Both the position numbers and the translations under genes were made by a program. This document shows positions 1 through 7,440 of a stretch of DNA of 25,386 nucleotides, piece after piece (the stretch's first letter is position 1; every line of letters starts with the position of its first letter). Source of the stretch: a virus; the IMG/VR virus record IMGVR_UViG_3300012936_004344, positions 1-25,386 of that record, one strand, 5' to 3'. The notes under the pieces were generated by a model. The model saw nothing but the letters and a program-made list of their open reading frames with translations, was not told the DNA's origin and did not search any database.

Positions 1-1353
1 ATTTCACCTGAATCTAAGATTGGTAAAATTCAAGATTGGGATGCTAATAAATTTATTAAAGGTGAAGTTGATACATACTATATTGGTGAAGATACTATAT
101 CACGAGATAACCTTAAAAAATATTTAGAACAATCAAAGTTTTCAGTAGCATCTAATGGTGTTTTATATAGAACAGATTCGGTAGGATGTATTCCTGGTAT
201 TCTTGATTTGTGGTTTCAACAAAGGGTTGAATACAAAAATGAGATGAAGAAGTATGGAAAGGCTGGTAATAAAGAAAAATATGCATTCTTTCACAAAAGA
301 CAGTTAGTACAAAAGATTCTACTTAACTCATTATATGGTGTTTTAGGATTACCTGCGTTTAGATTCTATGATGTTGATAATGCTACTGCAGTTACAACCA
401 CAGGTCAAACTGTGATTAAATCAACTGCTGATATGGGTAATATCAAATACAACAAAGAACTAAATACACCTGATGCTGATTCCAATATATACATTGATAC
501 TGATTCTGTTTTCTTTTCAGCAGTTCCTTTGATGGATAAAAGAATACCTAATTGGAAAGAACAAGACCAAGATACAATTGCTGGTTATGTAAATGAGATT
601 GCAGAGGAGATGCAAGATTATCTCAATGATTTTTACGATATACTTTCAACTAAAATTTTAAATGTTGATAAAGATAAACACAGATTAGAGATTAAGAAGG
701 AGTATGTTGCTAAGGCTGGATTGTGGATTGCAAAGAAAAGATATGCTCAATGGATTATTTCTGATAATGGAGTACCAGTAGATAAGTTAGATGTAAAAGG
801 ATTGGATGTAAAGAGAAGTTCATTCCCAAAGGCATTTCAAGAATGTATGGGTACAGTTTTGATTGATATTCTAAAAGGTAAATCAGAAGATGAGATTTCA
901 GATTATGTAGTTGATTTCAAAAAGAAGATGATAAATAGACCTACATCAGAGATTGCAAAGAACTCTGCTGTAAAGAATCTTTCAAAATATATTCCAAAAG
1001 GTAAAAGACAATTGTTTCAATTTGGTAAAGGAACACCTGCTCATGTAAAGGCAGCGATATCTTACAACGATTGTTTGAAACATTTTAATGCACCATTCAA
1101 ATACGAACCTATGAAAAATGGTGATAAAGTAAAATGGGTTTATCTAAAAGATAATCCATTAGGTTTAGATGGGTTGGCCTTCACTGGTTATTCAGACCCA
1201 CCAGAGATAGAACAATTTTTAGCTACTTACATAGACCACAATAAAATCTTTGAAAGAGAGTTAAAAAATAAATTACAAGATTTCTTCGATGCTATTGGTT
1301 GGGGTGATGTTGTAAGTGAACAAAGAACAGCCGAAAAGTTCTTTACTTTCTAA
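1..1353 (+). CDS. 43: DNA polymerase, family B, T4 gp43-like (5' end missing)
   Basis: The 3' part of a replicative family B DNA polymerase; the reading frame is open from base 1, so the start lies upstream of the window and 450 codons are visible. Motif B (KILLNSLYG, bases 313-339) binds the incoming nucleotide and motif C (IDTDS, with DTDS at 496-507) carries the catalytic metal-binding aspartates. Between them the stretch RFYDVDNATAVTTTGQ resembles the equivalent part of T4 gp43. A later KGLDVKRSS element fits the thumb-side region of the same family. The N-terminal exonuclease half is outside the window. Sliding-clamp and clamp-loader genes downstream fit a T4-type replisome. An internal ATG at 208 is not the real start because the polymerase fold clearly continues upstream. 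The family assignment is firm; exonuclease activity cannot be judged here. Confidence 0.95.
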   Translation: MSPESKIGKIQDWDANKFIKGEVDTYYIGEDTISRDNLKKYLEQSKFSVASNGVLYRTDSVGCIPGILDLWFQQRVEYKNEMKKYGKAGNKEKYAFFHKRQLVQKILLNSLYGVLGLPAFRFYDVDNATAVTTTGQTVIKSTADMGNIKYNKELNTPDADSNIYIDTDSVFFSAVPLMDKRIPNWKEQDQDTIAGYVNEIAEEMQDYLNDFYDILSTKILNVDKDKHRLEIKKEYVAKAGLWIAKKRYAQWIISDNGVPVDKLDVKGLDVKRSSFPKAFQECMGTVLIDILKGKSEDEISDYVVDFKKKMINRPTSEIAKNSAVKNLSKYIPKGKRQLFQFGKGTPAHVKAAISYNDCLKHFNAPFKYEPMKNGDKVKWVYLKDNPLGLDGLAFTGYSDPPEIEQFLATYIDHNKIFERELKNKLQDFFDAIGWGDVVSEQRTAEKFFTF

Positions 1354-1398
1354 GAATTTTTTGCAGGCATACTTATATTAAAACAAATAAAATTAATT

Positions 1399-2754
1399 AT
1401 GAAATTTAGAGATTGGAACAAAACATATACAGCACCTACAAAAGATGGAAGTAACCCATGGGATTACTCAAAATCACCAATTTATGATGAGATTTTGAAT
1501 TGCTTTCATGAAACACAAAGACCAGAAGATGTTAAACCATACAAAACAGATGGTAACACAAGGTTAAGAGACCCATTTAGAAAAATTAACAAATATAAAA
1601 TACAACAATTCCTTGGTCATATGAAAAAAAATGAATATAAGGAAGTTGATTGGGTAGAAGATGATGAAGGTAAAATAAAAGCAATTATATTATTTTATGA
1701 TTTAAATAAAATGAGTACACAAAATAAAAATGTAAACTCATTTTGTAATGAAACATATGTTCTTCAAAAATCAAGAGGTGATAAGTACATAAAGGAAATA
1801 GCTTGTTATCCTGGTTATGAAGAGTGGTTACAAAAATTAGTGGAAAAACATATTGCAAAACCACAAACATCTGCTTTCTTTGAAGTAGAAGAACCAATCA
1901 CTTTAGTTGAAATAGATAATCAATTAAAAAGAAATAGAGATATTCTAACAAACTTAGGATTCACTTGTATTGATAACATTATAACTTCGTTTGCGGATGT
2001 ATATGGTATTTGGGTTAAGGGTGGTGATTATCAGCCGATAGAACGAGCACAACAACTATCTCTACAAAAATTAGATGTACCTACTCAAGATACATCAAAG
2101 ATAATGGAACAAATTCTTAAACTAAACATGGATGAGTTTGCTAACCATTATTCAAACTATAATAAAGGAAATAGTTGGAGAGGTATGGTTGTAAAAGGAT
2201 ATGGTGGTTTAGTAGATTTTATTATTAAACCAGCAGAGATGACAAACTCTTGGAAAAAAGAAAATAAAGAAAAGTTAGAATGGACTGTACAAGATACACC
2301 ACTAAGAAAAACTGTATCTGAAGTTGAACATTTTGTTAATATTTTAAAAGAAGAATTACCACACCTAAAAGATGAAGATAAACATATAGAAAGAATTAGA
2401 ATTCTAAGATTATCAAAAGGTGAGGGTGAATTAGAAAGACATACAGATAGACAAGATAAAGATGCTGGTATTGGTGATGGTCAATGGACAAGAATCCATT
2501 TCCCACTTCAAACTAATCCTGATGTAAAGTTTACACAATGGAATTATGATGGTTCAAAAACTACTTTAAGAATGGGATTGGGTGAATGTTGGTATTTGGA
2601 TATGAGAAAACCACATACAGCAATAAACTTTGGTGATGAAGATAGATATCATTTAATTATTGATATTCAATCAAACGCTGAAACAAGAAGATGGTTAGAA
2701 AAAGGAGCTGATAAATATCCTACTACACAAGAACCTGATGACTATACAGAATGA
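1399..2754 (+). CDS. 2OG-Fe(II) oxygenase, Asp/Asn hydroxylase-like, with possible GNAT-like N-terminal part
   Basis: A 451-residue protein whose last third looks like a 2-oxoglutarate/Fe(II)-dependent dioxygenase of the aspartyl/asparaginyl beta-hydroxylase type. The iron ligands would be H348 and D350 (ERHTD) and H406 (KPHTAINFG). R416 in DEDRYHLIID is the likely 2-oxoglutarate-binding arginine, and RIHFPLQT is the usual core strand. The family hydroxylates protein side chains or small molecules. The first 200 residues are separate; the stretch ending NLGFTCI...DVYGIWVKG has the look of the C-terminal half of a GNAT acetyltransferase fold, but this is weak. The gene follows the polymerase after a 45-base gap and overlaps the next start by ATGA. 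The substrate is unknown. Confidence is good for the oxygenase domain and low for the N-terminal part. Confidence 0.72.
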   Translation: MKFRDWNKTYTAPTKDGSNPWDYSKSPIYDEILNCFHETQRPEDVKPYKTDGNTRLRDPFRKINKYKIQQFLGHMKKNEYKEVDWVEDDEGKIKAIILFYDLNKMSTQNKNVNSFCNETYVLQKSRGDKYIKEIACYPGYEEWLQKLVEKHIAKPQTSAFFEVEEPITLVEIDNQLKRNRDILTNLGFTCIDNIITSFADVYGIWVKGGDYQPIERAQQLSLQKLDVPTQDTSKIMEQILKLNMDEFANHYSNYNKGNSWRGMVVKGYGGLVDFIIKPAEMTNSWKKENKEKLEWTVQDTPLRKTVSEVEHFVNILKEELPHLKDEDKHIERIRILRLSKGEGELERHTDRQDKDAGIGDGQWTRIHFPLQTNPDVKFTQWNYDGSKTTLRMGLGECWYLDMRKPHTAINFGDEDRYHLIIDIQSNAETRRWLEKGADKYPTTQEPDDYTE

Positions 2755-3218
2755 GAATATCAGAAGATAAATTACAATCAATGTTTCGTTTAGCTGGTAT
2801 TGAAAAAGAAAAGTTACACGAAGCTCTTATTAAGATGGGTAAGAAACATCTTAAAACAAAAGCGATGAAAGATAATTGGAGTGAGGATAATCCTACTAAA
2901 AATTATTGTTATGTAATCGCTGAGTTTGTTTATTACTATCTTTCACCAAAAGGTTCTAAACCTTTCAAGTTACCTGGTATACCTGGTGATGATGGTTTAC
3001 ATAGATTTATTATGTGGCCAGATAATCAAATAGTTGATTTGGCTATTGACCAGTTTCCAAACTATGAAGAAGTAAATTATTCAAATGCAAAGATATGTTA
3101 TTTTATGACAACTAAAAATAACAAAGGCCCATCAAAGAGAACAAGAATACTGGCAGAACATTTAGGTTATGAACTACCAGAACAAAGAGAAAAAGAAGTT
3201 AACACAAAATTTTGGTAA
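2751..3218 (+). CDS. Small protein with candidate Cys/His/Asp triad
   Basis: A 155-residue protein I cannot name. It has no signal peptide or membrane segment. The centre has C53 at the start of a helix-like stretch (YCYVIAEFVYYYL), H84 in a strand-like segment (LHRFIMWPDNQ) and D96 in IVDLAIDQF. This Cys, His, Asp order with a helix after the Cys resembles papain-like or NlpC/P60-like cysteine hydrolase folds, so a peptidase or amidase-like role is conceivable. This is inference from residue order only. The start codon overlaps the stop of the oxygenase gene (ATGA), and its stop TAA is followed directly by the next ATG, so the three genes are probably translated together. Confidence 0.6.
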   Translation: MRISEDKLQSMFRLAGIEKEKLHEALIKMGKKHLKTKAMKDNWSEDNPTKNYCYVIAEFVYYYLSPKGSKPFKLPGIPGDDGLHRFIMWPDNQIVDLAIDQFPNYEEVNYSNAKICYFMTTKNNKGPSKRTRILAEHLGYELPEQREKEVNTKFW

Positions 3219-4049
3219 ATGAGTATAAGTAAATTTTTAGAACCTACCTATGAAGATAACAATGGTAGATTTTGGACAGTAGATGAATTGTTGGAATTGG
3301 TTAAGGATTGGGAGGACCCAAATCCAGACCCAATCATTACAAAGTTTGATGATGTGTATGTAGTACAAGATGAACTTTTAGATTATGGTGCAAAGATAAG
3401 ATTTGTTGACAAGTTTATAAAAGATACACCACATAAAGAAATTGTATTTGGTTCTTCACCTGCTACAGGTTATGCTCAAATATCCTTACCAGCAGTTACA
3501 AACAGATATGGTAAAAAAACTGTATTGTTTATGGCTAAGAGAAATCCTGAAAACTATCATGATTATCAGAAAAGAGGAATGGCATTAGGTGCTGAGTATA
3601 AATGGGTAAACATGGGAATGTTATCAGTTACTCAATCAAGAGCAAGAAAATATGTTGAAGAAAATCCTGATGAAAGAGTTGTATTTCCAATAGGGTTAGA
3701 ACATCCAACTGTAATTGCTTCTATCATAAAAGTTGCAAGAAAACATATTGACCCAACAAAGATATCTGAAATTTGGAGTGTTGCTTCAAGTGGTACTTTG
3801 GCAAGAGGTTTAGCATTAGCCTTTCCTGATTTACCAATTAATATTGTATCAGTTGGTCATACAATGAGTGAACGAGAAATCGGTAGAGCAAAATATTACA
3901 GAAGTGAATATAAATTTGATAAACCTATTAAAGAATCTGAATTAAAAGAACTGCCATTTAAATCAGCAATCACATACGATGCAAAGGCATGGAGATTTGT
4001 AAAGGAGTTTGGTAAGAAAGATTGTTTATTTTGGAATGTTGGATATTAA
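3219..4049 (+). CDS. Fold-type II PLP-dependent enzyme-like protein
   Basis: A 276-residue protein resembling the tryptophan synthase beta/cysteine synthase/ACC deaminase superfamily. The early segment DELLDYGAKIRF offers K59 as the candidate Schiff-base lysine. GSSPATGYAQ could be the substrate-side loop, and SVASSGTLARGLA (around residue 190) resembles the glycine/serine-rich phosphate-binding loop normally written SGGT. The end, DAKAW...LFWNVGY, is also like this superfamily. At 276 residues it is somewhat shorter than typical 300-400 residue members. The reaction is unknown, and a non-catalytic or sugar/nucleotide-related role cannot be excluded. The ATG directly follows the previous TAA. 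The gene is the last of the polymerase-led run; a new promoter begins 17 bases after its stop. Confidence 0.55.
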   Translation: MSISKFLEPTYEDNNGRFWTVDELLELVKDWEDPNPDPIITKFDDVYVVQDELLDYGAKIRFVDKFIKDTPHKEIVFGSSPATGYAQISLPAVTNRYGKKTVLFMAKRNPENYHDYQKRGMALGAEYKWVNMGMLSVTQSRARKYVEENPDERVVFPIGLEHPTVIASIIKVARKHIDPTKISEIWSVASSGTLARGLALAFPDLPINIVSVGHTMSEREIGRAKYYRSEYKFDKPIKESELKELPFKSAITYDAKAWRFVKEFGKKDCLFWNVGY

Positions 4050-4065
4050 AAAAAATCAAAAAAGA

Positions 4066-4097
4066 CTTGGATATATGAAAATAATTTCGTATATTTG
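4066..4097 (+). promoter_or_regulatory. Bacteroidetes-type promoter P1
   Basis: The -33-like CTTGGATAT starts at 4066 and the -7 element TATATTTG lies at 4090-4097, with a 24-base start-to-start distance identical to the other copies in this window. TTTCG immediately precedes the -7 box. It drives the HD-domain gene through a leader of about 29 bases. The first base of the -33 box is C instead of T. Confidence 0.8.
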
Positions 4098-4126
4098 TAC
4101 TACAAATAATAAAACTTAAAAGAATT

Positions 4127-4786
4127 ATGAATAGATACGATGCAAAACAGTTAGAAGAGAACTACAATAAGTTTATTGAAGCTCTTAAGAAATCGTTTGA
4201 TGGAGAACGATTAGATAAATTACTTCATATGTACTCAATGGAAGAGTTAGGACCAAACCTAATGTTATCCCCAGCGAGTGGAAATAAGAATTACCACAAT
4301 GCTTACGAAGGTGGTTATATTGACCATGTTATAAATGTAAGTAGGAATGCTATCAGAATGATGAGAATGTACGAACAGGCTGGTGGTACGATTGATTTTA
4401 CACAAGAAGAACTTCTGTTTACGGCCTTTCATCACGATTTGGGGAAACTCGGAACAAAAGGTGAACTTCACTATATTCAGAACGATTCTCAATGGCACAT
4501 AGATAAGTTAGGACAAGTTTACAAATCAAATCCTAACATCGTATATTTAACACACACAGATAGAACTATGTTTCTTTTAAATCAATATGGTATTAAGTTC
4601 AATGAGAAAGAATACCTTGGTATGAAATTAACAGATGGTTTATTTGATGAAGATAATAAAAAATACTTAATCACTTTTGATAAAGATAAGATTGTAGGTA
4701 AAACTACGAATATGGGATATATCATGCATTGGGCCGACCATATGTCAACCATTATTGAGAGAGATGAGGTATTCGGTAGAAAATGA
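4127..4786 (+). CDS. HD-domain phosphohydrolase
   Basis: A 219-residue metal-dependent hydrolase of the HD superfamily. Metal ligands are visible in order: H67 in GGYIDHV, the signature H101-H102-D103 in FHHDLGKLG, and D204 in HWADHM; H57 is also conserved-looking. Such proteins remove phosphate from nucleotides or cyclic nucleotides, and related ones act as nucleotidases, (p)ppGpp hydrolases or phosphodiesterases; the substrate cannot be told here. It is a single gene with its own promoter (P1). Its TGA stop lies inside the first of two perfect palindromes that precede the next gene. A role in recycling host nucleotides, or in removing a signalling nucleotide used in defence, is inference. 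Confidence 0.82.
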   Translation: MNRYDAKQLEENYNKFIEALKKSFDGERLDKLLHMYSMEELGPNLMLSPASGNKNYHNAYEGGYIDHVINVSRNAIRMMRMYEQAGGTIDFTQEELLFTAFHHDLGKLGTKGELHYIQNDSQWHIDKLGQVYKSNPNIVYLTHTDRTMFLLNQYGIKFNEKEYLGMKLTDGLFDEDNKKYLITFDKDKIVGKTTNMGYIMHWADHMSTIIERDEVFGRK

Positions 4787-4797
4787 CAATTTGTCAT
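4783..4797. promoter_or_regulatory. Perfect palindrome 1 (candidate operator)
   Basis: ATGACAA-T-TTGTCAT is a 15-base perfect dyad with a one-base centre. It overlaps the stop codon of the HD gene and lies upstream of the GHKL ATPase gene. No T-run follows, so it does not look like an intrinsic terminator; a dimeric repressor or activator site is more likely. Confidence 0.5.
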
Positions 4798-4800
4798 GTA

Positions 4801-4815
4801 GTACCATTTTGGTAC
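4801..4815. promoter_or_regulatory. Perfect palindrome 2 (candidate operator or short hairpin)
   Basis: GTACCA-TTT-TGGTAC is a second perfect 15-base dyad. Its centre is 18 bases downstream of the centre of palindrome 1, but the half-site sequence differs. It ends 40 bases before the ATG of the GHKL ATPase gene. A TTTG at 4808-4811 and a TAnnTTTT at 4836-4843 could be a weak promoter overlapping it, though the spacing (28) is off the 24 seen elsewhere. Confidence 0.45.
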
Positions 4816-4855
4816 AATTTAAGATATAAACTAATTAATTTTTAAAAATAATTTT

Positions 4856-6652
4856 ATGGCAGAAATACTTGCACCTCCGAAACCTACACAGGAGGAATTT
4901 AAACAAAGTGTAGAAAAGTTCTCAAATCCAAAAGCGGAACATGATTTTAGTGGAATGATTCATGGACTTGAAAAAAATGGTACATGGATATCATCTTTTA
5001 TAGATTTATTTCATAATCACTTTGCTGTTGACCCTGAGAATCCAAATCAACTTTCTCCACTAGGAGTAGATAATCTTCTAAAAATCCAATGGGATTTTAC
5101 GAGGTTAAAAAATGGTAAATATAGATTTGATAGTTATGAAGTAGGTGGAACAGGATATGGTTTTGTACCAACTACTAAAACTTTAACAAAACTGATGGGA
5201 AACTCATCGGTAACAGAAGGTAACTATACATTTTCTCAACACGGTCTTGGTGCTACAGCCACCTTTTGTTTTTTAACACATGGAACTTCTAAATGGTTCA
5301 TTATTGTAAAAACAAAAAATTGTGATAAGTGGTATGTTTATGAAAAGGATTTTTACAACGATAAGGATACCTACGATGGATATCACACGACACAAGAAAT
5401 TAAACAATTATTTCCTCATGTTAAGATAGAGGCACTACAAGAATCAGGTCTATATCAGAGTTATGAAATTTTAGACCCTACGAAGTTAAATCATATTAAC
5501 GATAATAGTTTTAAAGCAGCAGGAAGTGATTGGTTTGAAGTTTTAGAAGCTGAAATTGGTACAAGATTTCGTAGATTAATAAGGAACAACAAACTTGAAG
5601 TAAGATTCACAATGACTGATGAAACAGGTAATACTGTTCATAATGATTTAGTACCAGCTTTTGTAGATGATATTAAGGATACACCAACAACTATAAAGTA
5701 TATGCCTGGTGGATTTAAAAAACTTGACCTTATCTATAACTTTAGAAATCCAACTGGTTCTGATAAACACAAGACTTTAAAAAGTGATAATAAGAATAAA
5801 GTTGTTGGTTATGGTACAGCTACTAAAGATTTAAAATATGATGACCATACTATATTAGAAATAGTTGATGACCATACTGGTGCTACCTTATCTTGGGTTG
5901 AAATACCAAATAGATTTTTAAGACAAGGAAACTTTTCGGTAGTATTAAGATTACCAAGAGGAATGTGGAAATCTACCACAGATAAGGCACATATCGAATT
6001 AACCCATCCTACTGATAAATCAAAAAATCTCACAAAAACAAAACTTGTTCAGAGTGTGATGAATAAACTTAAAACTTTATTTAAAGATGAATCATTAATT
6101 CGTTGTGAAGATGATTTGAGAGACCAATTAATTGATGTGGCGAGTGGATTATACTTCCCTTCACAATGGGGAATGAGAGCTATTACAGAATATAGAACCT
6201 TTTTTGATTTATTAGGAGTACCCAACTTTAGTGGTAAAGGAAGTACACCAAAACAAGTTTATAAAGAAGAATTCAATTGGTGTAAAAAACATTTAAAAGG
6301 AAGGGATGTTGGTGTTAAATTAGGTGATTCTATTTTAGATATATATGTTAGTGAACCAAATGCATGTATCGAACTTATAGATGGTGATTTAGATAAAAAT
6401 CATTATCACAAAAATGATACATATATTCTTGAATCAGATGAAAGTAAGAAAGGAAGATTCTCAAAAATCACCACTCTTTTTGTAAATAATAAACAAGATT
6501 ATCTTCAATCAGTTGAAGATGGTGCTAATTCTCAATGGGGACCTAAGTACAAGAAAAGAAGGAACAATGTTGATAGAGCTATTGGTAATCTTTCATACTT
6601 TGGACTTGATGTTCTTTTAGTTGATAATTTAAGAACAACTATTGCAAAATAA
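4856..6652 (+). CDS. GHKL (Hsp90/MORC-like) ATPase with unassigned C-terminal domain
   Basis: A 598-residue protein whose first 300 residues fit a GHKL-type ATP-binding fold. N54 in DLFHNHF matches the N-box asparagine that holds Mg-ATP. VGGTGYGF (96-103) matches the DxGxG loop, with G98 where Asp is usual. HGLGATATF (129-137) matches the glycine-rich lid. After this, EIGTRFRRLIRNNKLEVRF (from residue 233) resembles the segment after the GHKL domain in MORC-like ATPases. The C-terminal 170 residues, including LDIYVSEPNACIELIDGD, form another domain; a nuclease-like fold is possible but no clear catalytic set is seen. MORC-type proteins close as dimers on DNA. The gene is monocistronic, behind two palindromes and ahead of promoter P2. 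It could be a DNA-handling or anti-defence factor. The replaced Asp means ATP binding is not certain. Confidence 0.6.
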   Translation: MAEILAPPKPTQEEFKQSVEKFSNPKAEHDFSGMIHGLEKNGTWISSFIDLFHNHFAVDPENPNQLSPLGVDNLLKIQWDFTRLKNGKYRFDSYEVGGTGYGFVPTTKTLTKLMGNSSVTEGNYTFSQHGLGATATFCFLTHGTSKWFIIVKTKNCDKWYVYEKDFYNDKDTYDGYHTTQEIKQLFPHVKIEALQESGLYQSYEILDPTKLNHINDNSFKAAGSDWFEVLEAEIGTRFRRLIRNNKLEVRFTMTDETGNTVHNDLVPAFVDDIKDTPTTIKYMPGGFKKLDLIYNFRNPTGSDKHKTLKSDNKNKVVGYGTATKDLKYDDHTILEIVDDHTGATLSWVEIPNRFLRQGNFSVVLRLPRGMWKSTTDKAHIELTHPTDKSKNLTKTKLVQSVMNKLKTLFKDESLIRCEDDLRDQLIDVASGLYFPSQWGMRAITEYRTFFDLLGVPNFSGKGSTPKQVYKEEFNWCKKHLKGRDVGVKLGDSILDIYVSEPNACIELIDGDLDKNHYHKNDTYILESDESKKGRFSKITTLFVNNKQDYLQSVEDGANSQWGPKYKKRRNNVDRAIGNLSYFGLDVLLVDNLRTTIAK

Positions 6653-6664
6653 AATATGAAAACA

Positions 6665-6696
6665 TTTGGATATCTCAAATATTTTTCGTATATTTG
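6665..6696 (+). promoter_or_regulatory. Bacteroidetes-type promoter P2
   Basis: TTTGGATAT starts at 6665 and TATATTTG lies at 6689-6696, start-to-start 24 bases, with TTTTTCG just before the -7 box. It precedes the sliding clamp gene by 30 bases and probably transcribes the compact clamp-methyltransferase-clamp loader-IMPDH run. Confidence 0.85.
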
Positions 6697-6726
6697 TACA
6701 AATATAAATTATAATTTAATAAAAAC

Positions 6727-7440
6727 ATGGAAAAACAATCATTAAATCGCTTCGTATCGAAGTACAATCTTGCAGGTTTAGTAGAATCTGTAAAATGGGA
6801 ATCAAAAGAAGGTTCTCTAACAACATCATTCATTTCAGATGATAAATCTGTTTTGGGTAGTGTTACTATGAAAGAGTTTGATAATTCAGATGCATCATTT
6901 GGTGTATATGATACAACCAAACTTACAAAAATGTTATCAGTTCTTGGTGATGATGTTGATTTCTCAATCAATGATATTGATGGTAAGCCAGTTTCTTTGA
7001 AATTCAAAGATGGTTCTACATCAGTAAATTATATGTTGGCTGATTTATCAGTTATCCCTAATGTACCTGATTTAAAACAATTACCTCCTTTTAATGTGGA
7101 GATTAAATTAGATTCAAACTTTATTTCAAAGTTCATCAAAGCTAAAGGTGCTTTGGCAGATGAGAATAATTTTACATTCACTTGTAAAGATAATAAAGGT
7201 CAAATCATTTTAGGTTATTCTAATATCAATACAAATAGAATTAATATCGATGTTGATTGTACTTGTGAAAGTGATATTGAACCAATCTCTTTCTCAGCAA
7301 ATTTCTTAAAAGAAATCTTGGTTGCTAACAAAGAAGCCACAGATGCTACATTAAAAATTTCATCTCAAGGATTATCACATATTTCATTTGAGGTAGATAA
7401 CTACGAATCAAACTATTATTTAGTAGAAATACAATCTTAA
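6727..7440 (+). CDS. 45: Sliding clamp, T4 gp45-like
   Basis: A 237-residue DNA polymerase processivity clamp. Length and the two-domain strand pattern fit T4 gp45 (about 228 residues), which forms a trimeric ring around DNA. GVYDTTKLTKMLSVLGDDVDF resembles the gp45 element in the first domain, and the end SFEVDNYESNYYLVEI is the usual last strand. It works with the polymerase at the window start and the gp44- and gp62-like loader subunits downstream; in T4 it is also the late-transcription clamp. The start ATG follows promoter P2 with an A-rich leader. Its TAA stop shares one base with the next ATG (TAATG). Confidence 0.9.
   Translation: MEKQSLNRFVSKYNLAGLVESVKWESKEGSLTTSFISDDKSVLGSVTMKEFDNSDASFGVYDTTKLTKMLSVLGDDVDFSINDIDGKPVSLKFKDGSTSVNYMLADLSVIPNVPDLKQLPPFNVEIKLDSNFISKFIKAKGALADENNFTFTCKDNKGQIILGYSNINTNRINIDVDCTCESDIEPISFSANFLKEILVANKEATDATLKISSQGLSHISFEVDNYESNYYLVEIQS

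Noticed and set aside
1351-1398. Promoter before the oxygenase gene
   Set aside because: TATATTAA at 1374 has no -33 box at the expected place, and TTTTTTG at 1357-1363 is too close; transcription probably continues from the polymerase gene.
4542-4549. TATATTTA inside the HD gene as a promoter
   Set aside because: There is no TTTG at the 24-base register upstream, and the bases encode conserved-looking protein sequence.
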